Shown here piece by piece: positions 11,723 through 21,961 of a stretch of 64,000 nt of DNA. Source of the DNA: Chimonanthus salicifolius (Eukaryota > Streptophyta > Magnoliopsida > Laurales > Calycanthaceae). Under the pieces are notes generated by a model. It was not told the origin of the DNA. It saw only the letters and a program-made list of their open reading frames with translations, and ran no database searches. Made by a program: the position numbers and the translations under genes. Position 1 is the first letter of the stretch. Every line of letters begins with the position of its first letter. The stretch is taken from assembly GCA_013350335.1 (NCBI GenBank), contig CM023537.1, positions 11,216,438-11,280,437 on the forward strand. The letters run 5' to 3'.

Positions 11723-13754
11723 AGTCTTTAAATAATTTTTTAAGCTCAAAATATGAAGATCCAGTTATAACAATTATATTGGATCGAGTCCCACATAAAG
11801 AGAGTAGTGAAGCCAGCTATGATTTGACATTAAAAATAAGTGTGTATGATTAGTTTGCATGGTCCCAACCCTTGTTTTCCTAATTAAAGTACAGAACATT
11901 ATCAGCTTCGAATTTATCCTAAAGTTCTATGCTGGTTATGAAGAAACACGTCTGATTGTCTGAGATTATCTCTTCCAACTCTATTTTAAAAATATAATGA
12001 TCCATAATTTTTTATTGTATTAGTCAAATTACCATCCCATATTTCGCGAGCCTTCTAACTCAGTGGGTGTTGTGATAAAACGTCCAAATCGACATAATTT
12101 ACACAAATACGACAGTGAGTTAGATCGACAAAACATCTATTCATGATAATAAATGTAACCATTGGACCACAATTACCATTTATTTAATACACTAGAAGAA
12201 CGTGCCATATTAAGTTACTTTGGGAGTTTGGGATATGAATGGAGGAATAAAAATTGGTCCATAGACAATGGTTATGATTCATTAGTATCGTTCACATCAA
12301 ATTTGATTTTTTTTTAAGAAACTAGATTATGGTCCATAGACAATAATAAATGGTTATGATTATATTAATATTAAATATAGAAACTAGATAGAGTACATAA
12401 GAGCATCAGTTTTGATTTTAATATTCATTTCACCCTTCATTTGCTGTTCAAATTCTGAATGCAAGATGGTGTCTGTATTATTATATTTAAATACTGTTAG
12501 GACTCAAATAATAAAATAATCTGAACAGATAGGTGTAGTATGAGTTATAATTCTATATAAATAGAATCAATCATTTTATCAATGTCACTAGTGATGTATG
12601 TGGCCAGTTTAAGGTCTAAATAATCGAACAAGCATAACAAATATCTAAAAAATATTTAGTTAGATATTTATTGACTAAATAGTATGTGAATTTTTTCATG
12701 AGAAGATATGAGAATGGGTCAGGCTAGGCTTAAATATAACTGTACACTTTAAAAAGGAAGACTTAACCATCTTTTAAAAATTTATCTTGAAAAATCAATT
12801 TTTAGCTATTCGATCTTAACGATTAAAATCAACAGGCGTCATCTTTTCAATGACATTTACTAATTTTGACTATAAAAATTAAGTGACTAAAAATTGAATT
12901 TTAGATTAAATTTTAACCGATAATAGGTATTTAAGTATACTTTAATTAAACTTTTAATTTACAAAATATTTTTTAACGAAAAATTGTGAGGTGCAAAGTA
13001 AATGGGCTTTAAACGGAGGACTAAGACTTTTATAGATATAAACGGGCTCAGGGCTTGAGCCTTTTTGACAAAGCTAAAGTTCAACCCGACCCGTGAACAT
13101 GCCTAAATAAAATCGGAAATCATAGGTCGATGATATGAATTGGTTTCAATAGAATGGAACAATGTTTTTTATATATAATTGGTATAATTTTATCATTATC
13201 ACAAGGTGTACCGGCTGCAGTAATCAACAACAATTAGAACATTAAAAAAATGTCAAAGGTTATATACCAATAAGTATTGATCATAGTTTAAAATTTAAAA
13301 TAAAATTTCATTTAAAGTTTGATTGAATTGAATCAAATCTAAATGACCCACCTAAGGGGTTTTTATCCCCTTTTTTTTTTTTTTTCTCCAATTTTTAATA
13401 AAAATACTCTTGTATCTCTAATGTGGCATCGGACTTGTATAAAATTGATACCTTTGTTCACAGACAGACACCTTTAATCACAGATGCAGAAAGACCAAAT
13501 CCCTTTCAAAGTTGAGGTACTCTAATAATTGATGTGGTTTGATTAGCATCGCAATCATACAATAACACTTGAAAAAGATTTCCATTAAGATTAGTGCCCT
13601 TAATAATACAATTCATACCACTTTATTAAGTTTGAAGCAATAATGGTATCACAATTAAAAACACAATCGGCCCTTATATGCTCTTGTGTGTGATGTCACA
13701 TCCCTCAGTAGCAAAAAGGTACCCGGTTCGGCCTATTTTATGCTCGAATGAGAT
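11723..13754. other. AT-rich intergenic DNA with a degenerate 'GGGCT/ACCCGAC' repeat fragment
   Basis: No gene seen. Around 13005-13110 there is text such as 'cgggctcagggcttgagcc' and 'caacccgacccg', which resembles the interiors of the elements at 28160-28600, 37519-37931 and 55627-56027. Confidence 0.4.
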
Positions 13755-13945
13755 TTCTTTTGTGTAATATGGATATCTCCACCTCATATTAGATGTGTCA
13801 TTAATCCTACGAAAATATGTAAACCTTCTAATCCACACTCACTTAGTCAATTGGGAGTAGCCCAAAGGGATTAAGAGAATGAAACTCAATATCTCGTTTT
13901 ATGAGACAAGCGTCTTGACCGTCAAGCCAACCTTTCTAAGTAATT
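13755..13945 (-). repeat. tRNA-derived SINE (family 2)
   Basis: Minus orientation. It shares 'atattagatgtg', 'aaaccttctaatccacac' and the region around 'aatgaaactcaatatctcg' with the copy at 43632-43850. Confidence 0.5.
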
Positions 13946-14040
13946 TAGTTACGCTGTTAGAGTATTCTTAAAATAAGTGTAAATTTCATGTTGTTAGATG
14001 TGTTGTATGAAGACGTGACGATAGATTGTTAGTCAGATCT

Positions 14041-14235
14041 ACTCATTTATAAATAGGTGTGAGTCGATTCTTACCATTTTCACATGTCAAACTTTGTCTA
14101 GGTCGGTACGAAGATATTAGGTAAAACTTTGGATCTAAGAAAACCCTTACAAACTATGAGCATCAGGTGACTACGAGATTCGAACTTAGGACCTCTGATT
14201 CTTGAGTCGAAGTGACTACCAGTTGAACTATCCGT
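14041..14235 (-). repeat. tRNA-derived SINE (fourth family)
   Basis: Read on the minus strand the copy begins with a tRNA-like head: an A-box-like 'tagttcaactggtag' and, about 40 bases on, a B box 'agttcgaatctc'. An unrelated body follows. The spacing of the two boxes is as in a tRNA gene, but no acceptor-stem pairing was found, so this is a SINE head rather than a tRNA gene. Confidence 0.55.
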
Positions 14236-14486
14236 ACACGATTTGTTCATGTGATTCTTAGAATGTGAAACTCAAACTCGTGAATTAAATAATGTTATGG
14301 TAAACCTAATGAAATCTAATCTTGAAACTCCCCATTCCTCCATGTCCAAGTTTTCCTTGAGAAGTTGTTGCACAGAAAATTGCCTCCCAGATGCAAATTA
14401 CTTAAAATCTTTCCTAATCTGCATGCAAAGTGTGCAATTTGCATTGCGGGGAAGACACTACGGATCATCTTTTTCACCAATATATA

Positions 14487-14690
14487 TTTTTTTTTTCGAG
14501 ATCTGAAGGTGTTCATGTGTCGCACTTGACTAGTCCTCTAAGGTGTGTGAAAACCCCTCTATCTGCACACAACGGGATAAATCGATAGGACCTTACTCTA
14601 TACATATTTCTATGAGAAGTGGCCCTTCATTGAAACTCCTATGATTTGAACGCAAGACCTTCCTCTAGTGATCTTGCTCCCAAACAATCT
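14487..14690 (-). repeat. tRNA-derived SINE (family 1)
   Basis: A T-run (14487-14496) is followed by 'ctgaaggtgttcatgtgtcg', 'cctctatctgcacac', 'aagtggcccttcatt' and a reversed B box 'gatttgaacgc'. These match the family-1 copy at 30537-30738 block by block. Confidence 0.7.
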
Positions 14691-15117
14691 TCTTCTTAAT
14701 CTTATTCGAGGACACCAGTTCGACCACCGGAGAAGTGTGGTGGCAATGCTTGAACACCCATGTTCGAAACAGAGGAAAGAATGGATTCTCTGACTCATCA
14801 CTCATCATCGTGGAACCTTTGGAAAGCAAATCTTGAACAGGAATTTCAGTCCATATTTCCAGATTCAAAGGCTATTATCTTCTGAATTCAGGAAGATATC
14901 AGGGAATGGAAAGCCATCATGAATTTAAAAGATAGGCAAATTCCAGATTCTGCCAAAAGATAGATCCCTCCTCCTCCAGGATGGGTGGTCAAACTAAACT
15001 TTGACAGATCAGCCCAGATAATGATTCCCTTGATTCAGAGCTCATGGCTCTTTATCATGGTATGAAAATCATTCAAAAATGTAGTCTTTCTAAAATCATA
15101 ATTGAAGGTGACTGTTT

Positions 15118-16236
15118 GGGCCGGTCTTGAGATATGAGAGGCCTTAGGTGAACTTTAAAAATGGTGCCTTTTACCCTGGTATACATTCACAAAAAAAAAA
15201 ATATATATATATATATATTTTTTATAAAGTGTGAAATGTCCAAATAAAATATAAAAATCAAATTTGTAACAGTGTCACAATACTCACTCTTCTGACTACA
15301 ATTTTATAAATTAAGTATCAGGAAGGTATCGAGATATTATGAGGGACAAAATATGGAGATAATATTAGTATATATATCTATGTATATATTATTTATTTAT
15401 TTATTTATCAAACTGGAAGAGATACCCATCACAATTTGAGATTGATGTTTTTATTTATGTCGATTAATGTGAAATGAGGAAAATAATTAATCACAATATT
15501 TTTTATAAATTTATAGTTATTTCATATTTTATTAAATTTTTTATTTTTTATTATCTTTTTTGAAATAAAACACTAAACGCCCAACACAGATCTCAAACAC
15601 CCATTAAGAATTTAAAAGACGTGATCGATGAAAAAAGTACATGTTAGTCTGCAGTTTGCAACTGAGCAAGCTGAAGGTGAGAGAGAACAGAGAGAGGAGC
15701 AGCGAGAGAGACCACGGAGAGAGAAATCAGAGGAGAGAAGAGAGAGAGAGAGTGTAGTGAGAGACAGTGAGAGAGAAGGAGAAAAGAGGCTGCTGTAATA
15801 GTCACTTAAGAAATTTTATATGTTGTATTTTACGGTTTAAAAAATAGAAAGATATAAAAGAATGCGTTGGGCGTAAGTGACCGTTTCGAAAAAGAATACG
15901 AACGGACGCGAAAATGCAGAATGAAGACGAACGGGCGGAAATATCAAAATGCAGAAGAAAACGCGGAAATGCGGAATAGAACCGCCGACAACGCACGAAC
16001 GCAGAACGAATGGAATTCCGCACGTGGAAACGAGGAACTACGTTCTGGAGGCGGAACGCGGATCGCGGAAATAATGGGATATCGGGCCAGCGCCGAGGCC
16101 CTTTACAGGTTACAAACGCGGATCGTGGATCGCGGAAAGAATGGGATATTGGGCTAGCGCCGAGGCCCTTTATGGGTTACATGAATCTTTGGAGGCCCTA
16201 GGTTACAACCTACTTCGCTTATAGGCAGGGCCGAGC
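15118..16236. mobile_element. hAT-like DNA transposon, non-autonomous, inside a LINE
   Basis: The left end starts 'gggccggtcttgag' followed by 'aggccttagg'. The right end in reverse complement reads 'gctcggccctgcc' and has 'cctagggcctcc' at a matching depth. These ends resemble Tip100-type hAT elements. The interior has an AT run, a GA-rich tract (15675-15788) and two copies of a roughly 60-bp unit ending 'gcgccgaggccctt' (16055-16115 and 16116-16180). I see no transposase frame. An 8-bp target duplication is not clear, so precise ends are uncertain. Confidence 0.6.
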
Positions 16237-16437
16237 TTGGTAACTGCATTTCTCTCATTGGCATGATTCAAAAGAACATTAGACCTCACTTGGATCACCG
16301 CACCTGGATATTTTCCAAGAAGTTTTCATGATGATGTCCAAATCTAGGTTTGTCCTTCTTCTGCAAATTCATTGACCCATGATTTGGCTAAATAGAAGGA
16401 CCATGTTGCAAAGTCTAGGGCCGCATTTGGATGAGAT

Positions 16438-17160
16438 GTAAATTTTGCGGGTTTTGTTAGGCAGGGGTTTCCTTATCTTGTTTGGTAATTACATTGGAAA
16501 ATGTATAAAAGTGAAAAAACTAACTTAAAGGAGAGTGGGGTTTTTAATTCTTGGAGATTTTTTTGCCCCTTCCCTTCGTTACCAAACGGGACTAAACGAG
16601 GTAAGATTTTGATTGCAATGATTGATTTTATACCTATTTTTATTGCGGAGTATGATTTCTTAGAGCATGATGTTCTTACTGATTTTCAAGTGACCTCTCA
16701 GCTGCTTGTCTCATCTCTGGAAAATGCCTGGGAATGGGTTTTGTTCATGCAAGAAGTGGACATAGGCCCTCAGTCTTTAAGAAGCCCTTCAGAACTTGGG
16801 CAACAGGCCCAAATCCACTTCTCTTTAGCTACTCATTTTGAGTTCCAGACTTCCAGCCTACACAGAGCACAGACATTCCAGCCACCAGGCCCATCAAACG
16901 GGCAGAGCATCTTCATCCGAAGTTGCCATGGACAGTAAAGGAAAGGCCAAGATGTTCCCAAAGCAAGATCCCTGGATCTGGATCACCGCAATTCCGACTT
17001 CTGCTGTCTTGCTTTCTGCTCATGTATATATATTTCTCATGCGTCCATTTGTTTGTAGTCTTGTACAAAGTACAAACAATATCTACCGTATTATCCTTTT
17101 TCTTTCTTTTCAATGAAACTTATTTACAACCAATAATAATAATAATTATATTAATAATGG
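16438..17160. other. LINE 3' region; open frame without recognisable protein
   Basis: A 145-codon frame on the + strand (16501-16938) lies in this block. It has no motif I recognise, and the flanking 'gggccgcatttggatgagat' text resembles a MITE end, so I do not call a gene. Confidence 0.4.
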
Positions 17161-17310
17161 ACAAGGGCCACTCTCCACAGTATTACCTAACGTGTATAGA
17201 TAGAGAGGTTTGTACATACATGAAGGATTAGTTAGATGTTCTAAACCACAAGGTGACTTGTCTTTTTCCATGTTGTAAAAATAGTATGACCGACTTACCA
17301 AACAATATGA

Positions 17311-17935
17311 GAATCTTATTTTGAAACCAGAGAAAAAACTCATGAGCTATTAGATCAGGTGTGGGCCCGCTTAATTTTCTGCTGTGCAAGTGTGGCTAGG
17401 GTTGAAACTTAGATGGGTCGAACCGAGTTTTAATAAACCTAACTTAACCCATGTCAAAATATATTTAATCCAACTTGAATATAGACTTGAATTTCTAACT
17501 CAACTCAACTCAAGTGTTGACCCAACCCACCATGACATGAGTTTCCACCCTAATTCAGTATTGTCTTACAACTTGGTATGCTTATGTCAAGTCCAATTAC
17601 TTCAGATTAATTTTAAATTTCACAACCTAATTCCATCCAAATTTCATAATACCTAATCCAAACATACTAACTTCTCTTTTCTCCAATCTAATCCAATTCA
17701 AAATATACAAATAAATGTTCGAAACATACTAACTTCTCTCACGTCAAGTCATACGGATTACATTAAAAACGGACTCAAATTTCACCTCATATGAGACCAA
17801 TAATCATTCCCCCCACCTACTCACTGACATGCCGCCACATTTCGATTTCACCGATGCCAAATGTGTGACAACTCCCAGTTCGATCACCAATGCAAGGTGT
17901 GTGACACCCCTCTTTTGGCTCGTATTTTCCTTCCC
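17311..17935 (+). pseudogene. Duplicated copy of the FBW2 promoter and leader
   Basis: This stretch repeats the DNA upstream of FBW2. 'gaatcttattttgaa' at 17311 equals 20388, 'aggtgtgggcccgctt' matches 'aggtgtgggcccactc', 'gaccaataat' at 17797 equals 20431, and 'gacacccctcttttggctc' followed by 'attttccttc' matches 20538-20570. The two blocks are separated here by about 400 bases (17393-17796) that are absent upstream of FBW2. That extra piece begins 'tagggttgaaact' and ends in a partly complementary 'aatttcacctca', like the TIRs of the hAT MITEs at 45110 and 55627. The copy therefore carries promoter-like sequence upstream of the FBW2-derived palindrome. Confidence 0.75.
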
Positions 17936-18250
17936 CTAGAAAATGAAAAGGCATCAGAAAAGAAAAGAAAAACAAAAGGAAAAAGAAGCACGAGAATGGA
18001 AAGAGTAGGAGAAGCCGATTGGAGGAGAGAATTAGCCGTTGGGGCTCCAGAATTTTTGCAGAGAGCCGTTGCAATTTTCGATTACAAAAGAGGGAGATGG
18101 AAGGGGCATCAATCAACAGCAACCCCTCTCCTTTCTCTTCTTTCTTTTTTCTTCTCTCCGGCTCTTCGCACCCTCATCACCGACTCCGGTATATTTTCTA
18201 CCCTCCTCCTTGAATCACGCCGACGGTGTATATATATATATATATATATA

Positions 18251-18640
18251 TTCATTTATTCTATTACCTATACTGATACTGAGTTTCACTCTTTTCTTTT
18301 CAAAGGAAAACAAAAGATGGATAAGAGAGGCGAGCTCAAGTGTTTGGAAGAGCTGATACTAGAGGTTCTTGGACTGATCTTTAGCTATTTATTATTCCTT
18401 AAAGAGATCCTGACTATCATTCCAACTGTTTGCAATTCATAGGGGTAAAGCAGTTTTGGACCATTTTGGTGCAAGAGATTTGATATCAAGGAATGTAGTT
18501 GTCGGTGTAAGCGAAAACACCTTTCTTTTATGCTCAAAATGCTCATCAATAGAAGATGTGGTTCCTTTCGTTGGTTTTGTGTCACTGGCCTTCCCAATGA
18601 CCAAATGTTTACTCCTTCATGCTTGACCAATAAGAGAGTG
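18251..18640 (+). pseudogene. Broken copy of FBW2 coding exon 1 (forward arm of an inverted repeat)
   Basis: Starting at 18251 the sequence follows the end of the FBW2 leader intron, its splice acceptor ('ttcaaaggaaaacaa') and the start codon ATGGATAAGAGA at 18317. It continues through the F-box exon and past the donor site into the first bases of the next intron ('aataagag'). The frame is destroyed by small insertions and stop codons, for example a premature stop where FBW2 encodes CKSWG. The copy retains intron sequence on both sides, so it arose by DNA duplication and not by retrotransposition. It cannot encode an F-box protein. Confidence 0.85.
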
Positions 18641-18966
18641 ACTTCTCTTACTGTTCAGCAATGAAGGAGAACAATTGGTCATTGGAGAGGCCGGTGACAT
18701 AAAGCTTACAAAATGAACTACAGCTTCATGTGATCAACATTTCGAGCATAAGACAAATGTGCTTTCGCTTACAGGAACAACTTCATTCCTTGATACTTTG
18801 CCAGCAATAATGACCCAAAACTGCCCCATGTTTTTTAAACAGTTGGATTAAGGGGTAAATTGCTAAAGAACAGTCCAAGAACATCTAATATTAGCTCGCC
18901 TCTCTCATTCATCTTTTGTTTTTCTTTGAAAAAAAAAAAAACAGTGAAACCCAATATCAGTATATA
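18641..18966 (-). pseudogene. Second broken copy of FBW2 coding exon 1 (inverted arm)
   Basis: In reverse complement this stretch repeats the forward arm and FBW2. The start-codon region is 'aacaaaagatgaatgagag', followed by 'cttggactgttctttagc' and 'tgtcaccggcctctcc', ending at the donor-side 'gaacagtaagag'. It lacks about 18 bases after 'gcgagct' and about 11 bases after 'ccttaa' compared with the forward arm. Both arms share changes that FBW2 lacks, such as 'gtaagcgaaa' where FBW2 has 'gtgagccaca'. They are therefore closer to each other than to the functional gene. The arms meet at 18640/18641 with almost no spacer. Confidence 0.85.
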
Positions 18967-20387
18967 AGGTGTCATACTTTCTAATCATTTTCTTCTTTTT
19001 TAATTCAGTGATTTCTTTTCTACATATTTCTTGCTGATCAGATGACATTTGTGTAGCTCTAACTTTTGTTGAAATTCGTTTTGTTATATAGAGTTGTATA
19101 TCTATTATCTCATAGTAGTTTGATGATTCACTGGTTTGATGCTTTTAGGTCCAATGCATGATAATGAACTAATAATTCTTTTATGGGTGTAGGTTGATTG
19201 TTACAAATGATATCAGAAGCGATGACAACTTTAGTTTTTAGATAGAGAGATTGTGATTATTGCACCGATTGTGTTGGACACATTAGTTGTTTGAGATGAA
19301 ATTCATGTGTTAGACAGGAGGAGGGGGAGAATCTATGTTTTTCCACATCGATTGAAACTGGCGTCCTCATCGTGAATATAAGTTAACATCATTTTCCTCT
19401 AAACACAACGTGTTTTGGACATGTGTGATTCACATGTACCAATACAAATGCGTGATGGTGTACAGACACCCAAAACAGATAATATTGTGTTGGATAGGAG
19501 TGGATCGTTAAAACATTATTTCTGTGGCCTGAGAAAGAATTCATTCTCAAATTGGAATCAGCTTCATCAATGACTTCTTAAAATGATTGTTGACGATGCT
19601 TGCATCAAAATCTTACTATTTTTTTTTTTTTTTTTATAATTTCTAAGTTTTACGGTAAAAATGAAAGGATTTTAATTAAAAATTGAGATTCATTTAGACG
19701 TAGTTCAAAATTAGGCACCTAGGGGACCACAGAGAGTGACAGGCTGTAAAGGGTTTAAATTCATCAAAATAGAACATAATTTTGGGGTAAAAAAAAAAAC
19801 AGAGGTATAACGCATTTTGGGAAATACAGAAAAAAAAAAACTGGTGATCGATGATAGGTGGGCTGGGACCAACCCAAGTCTTGTATGAAAGCCCGAAGAA
19901 GTAGGCTCAGCTTAGCCCTAAGGGCCTGAAATCAAATCGAAGTGAATTAGAAGCCCAAGCCCAGCCTGAAAGGCCAATTTTGGACCAGAATTTGAGAAGC
20001 CTGGTTATGTTTTCTTATATTGTTTCAAATACTACATAAAATATTTATTAATAAATAAATTATATTTTATATGATTTGACAATAAATCCAATCTAAGTAC
20101 AGCTTAGGCCACAAACAACTCTGATTGAGCCCGAATATGCAATTTGTGTAAAAATGGGCCTGCGTGGGACAAGCCTGTAGCCTTAGACACCTCATTTTAA
20201 TAGAATAAACATTTCTTATATCTTTATCTATTACCAAGCAAATGTTTTGTAAATAATGAGAAAAATACAGGGAATGCCTCACGCCCTCACTTTTAATTTT
20301 AAGAACTTCTTGTTCACCAATTGGATAACGACTGTCTAAAAACTGTTTGAGATAAGCAATCACAGCCTTCGATAGAGATGAAAAGAA
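18967..20387. other. Spacer between FBW2-derived repeat and FBW2
   Basis: No gene seen. About 19847-20175 contains 'ggtgggctgggacc', 'aagcccaagcccagcc' and 'atgggcctgcgtggg', resembling the interiors of the GC-rich hAT MITEs elsewhere in the window. T and A runs at 19618-19636 and 19790-19840 suggest old insertions. Confidence 0.4.
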
Positions 20388-20782
20388 TCTTATTTTGAAT
20401 GAGGTGTGGGCCCACTCAATTCCTTCTGTGCGACCAATAATTTTCCCTTCGCACTTTCTCACTCACATGTTATTGCCTTATTTGCCAGCCAGCCGTACTG
20501 TCTTCACCGCCACGTTTCGGTCACCAGAGCCAGGTGTGGGTCACCCCTCTTTTGGCTCCTATTTTCCTTCTCCCTGTCTCTCTCTCTCCCTGTCTCTCTC
20601 TCTCGTACATATACCGTAAGACGCTGTATCAACGAAGTTTGTAGTCCATTGCCAAGGCTCCTTCTCCCTTTACTACCTGTTACTTCTCATGTCTGCCTTC
20701 TATTTGGTACTCTGGTGTCATGGTGTATGTCACTTTCAGGTCCAAGAAAAGAGACCAGATGTTGCTCTCTTGTAGCTTGTAG
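20388..20782 (+). promoter_or_regulatory. FBW2: FBW2 promoter and non-coding leader exon
   Basis: The leader exon ends at a strong donor, AG|GTATGT (20782/20783), and the matching acceptor is 'ttttattttcaaag' ending at 21950. A (CT)n tract at 20575-20604 lies just upstream of or within the leader, and no strict TATA box was found. The same upstream sequence is duplicated at 17311-17935. The transcription start is not defined by sequence alone. Confidence 0.55.
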
Positions 20783-20815
20783 GTATGTGTCTAATGCATT
20801 TTCTTCTCTTGCTTT

Positions 20816-21305
20816 CTTCTCCCACTTATCGGGTACATAGTAAAGGCTAGGAGAAGGATAAATCGATTCTGTGAAATCAGCTTCTTCTTGATGGTGGATT
20901 ATCCGTCTTCATTTGGTGTATGGATCTATAGAAACTCATTTGTTTAAGGTGATGATTCCCTCTTAGGTGATGGGTTATTTTTCTTTGCTTGTGTTACTGC
21001 TGTTTGGCTTGATTTCTTGCATGGGGATTTCTTCATGCTGTTTGGCGCTCTTGATTTCTTCTCCCACTTATGGGGTACATAGTAAAGGCTAGGAGAAGGA
21101 TAAATCGATTCTGTGAAATCAGCTTCTTCTTGACGGTGGATTATTCCTCTTCATTTTGTGTATGGATCTACAGAAACTCATTTGTTTAAGGTGATGATTA
21201 CCTTTTAGGTGATGGGTTATTTTTCTTTGCTTTGTGTTACTGCTGTTTGGCTTGATTTCTTGCATGGGGATTTCTTCATGCTGTTTGGCGCTCTTGATTT
21301 CTTCG
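20816..21305. repeat. Two tandem 242-bp units in the FBW2 leader intron
   Basis: 'cttctcccacttat' followed by 'ggtacatagtaaaggctagg' begins at about 20816 and again at about 21058. The copies differ at only a handful of positions, so the duplication is young. It lies wholly inside the leader intron (20783-21950). Confidence 0.9.
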
Positions 21306-21961
21306 TCTTTCTAGATTTGCCTATTGTGAGAAGGGCTTTATTTTTTATTGCAAAATATTGTTTTTGCTTTTGTTATCAGTAGGGTATCATCATAATTATT
21401 TTATGCAACATTGTTCTCTCTCTTTTAATCATTTTGATTATATGGGCTTCTAATTTTTGGGTAATATGTTTTATTTATTTATTTATTTTGCATCTGTTAT
21501 TTGGATTTGGGAGGTTTGGTTGAAGGTTTTTTTTTCCTTGTAAATGAAAAGGAAACAGCTTTCTCATTTTTCTGTTACAACCTTCTTGTATTGATTGTTA
21601 TGGCGATGGGTGCGGCATCATCACCACCCTTATTGTCGTGTCCTCTTCAGTTCTCTTTAGCTTTTATTGTCGAGTGTCGATTCCCCGATGCAATCTCATC
21701 CGTTTCTTTGATCCGTTTGGATTCATGGAAAGTAAAGTCTTGTCATGTACTTTCCATGCATCCAAACAGAGCCATAGGCATTTATCCTTCAGGTGGTGAG
21801 GTTGAATTTCTTCTCCTTCAGGTCTTCATTCAAGTTTTTTATTTAAAAAATAAAAATAAAAAAATTGCAAAATGGATCTTGATTTCCTGGGATTTTTCAT
21901 TCATTCTATTACAGATACTGATATTGAGCTTCACTCTTTTATTTTCAAAGGAAAACAAGAG

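Larger units (their letters stand above)
14700..17160 (+). mobile_element. LINE retrotransposon 3' part with RNase H, interrupted by a hAT element
   Basis: The + strand carries broken coding text typical of plant LINE RNase H domains: PPPPGWVVKLNFD (about 14970), SELMALYHGMKIIQK (about 15036), then IIIEGDCL at 15097-15117. The frame resumes after the hAT insertion at 16237 as LVTAFLSLA, and SANSLTHDLAK near 16350-16400 matches the usual C-terminal motif. The 3' end looks like a LINE 3' UTR, with 'caatgaaacttatttac' followed by an (AAT)n tail near 17130-17158. Internal stop codons show that the copy is dead. A second insertion may lie at about 16438-16620. Confidence 0.65.

Noticed and set aside
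14041..14235. A functional tRNA gene on the minus strand
   Set aside because: A and B boxes are present at the right spacing, but the acceptor and anticodon stems do not pair and an unrelated body follows, as in a SINE.
15867..16157. 96-codon frame with many Arg, Asn and Glu residues
   Set aside because: It comes from quasi-repetitive 'gcggaa' and 'aacg' text inside the hAT element; low complexity, no motif.
16501..16938. 145-codon frame in the LINE 3' region
   Set aside because: No recognisable domain, and it crosses a likely MITE boundary inside LINE-derived DNA.
17861..18442. 193-codon open frame on the + strand
   Set aside because: It runs through the duplicated FBW2 leader, intron text with a (TA)n run and the broken F-box exon in a different frame. 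It shows no domain and is an accident of the duplication.
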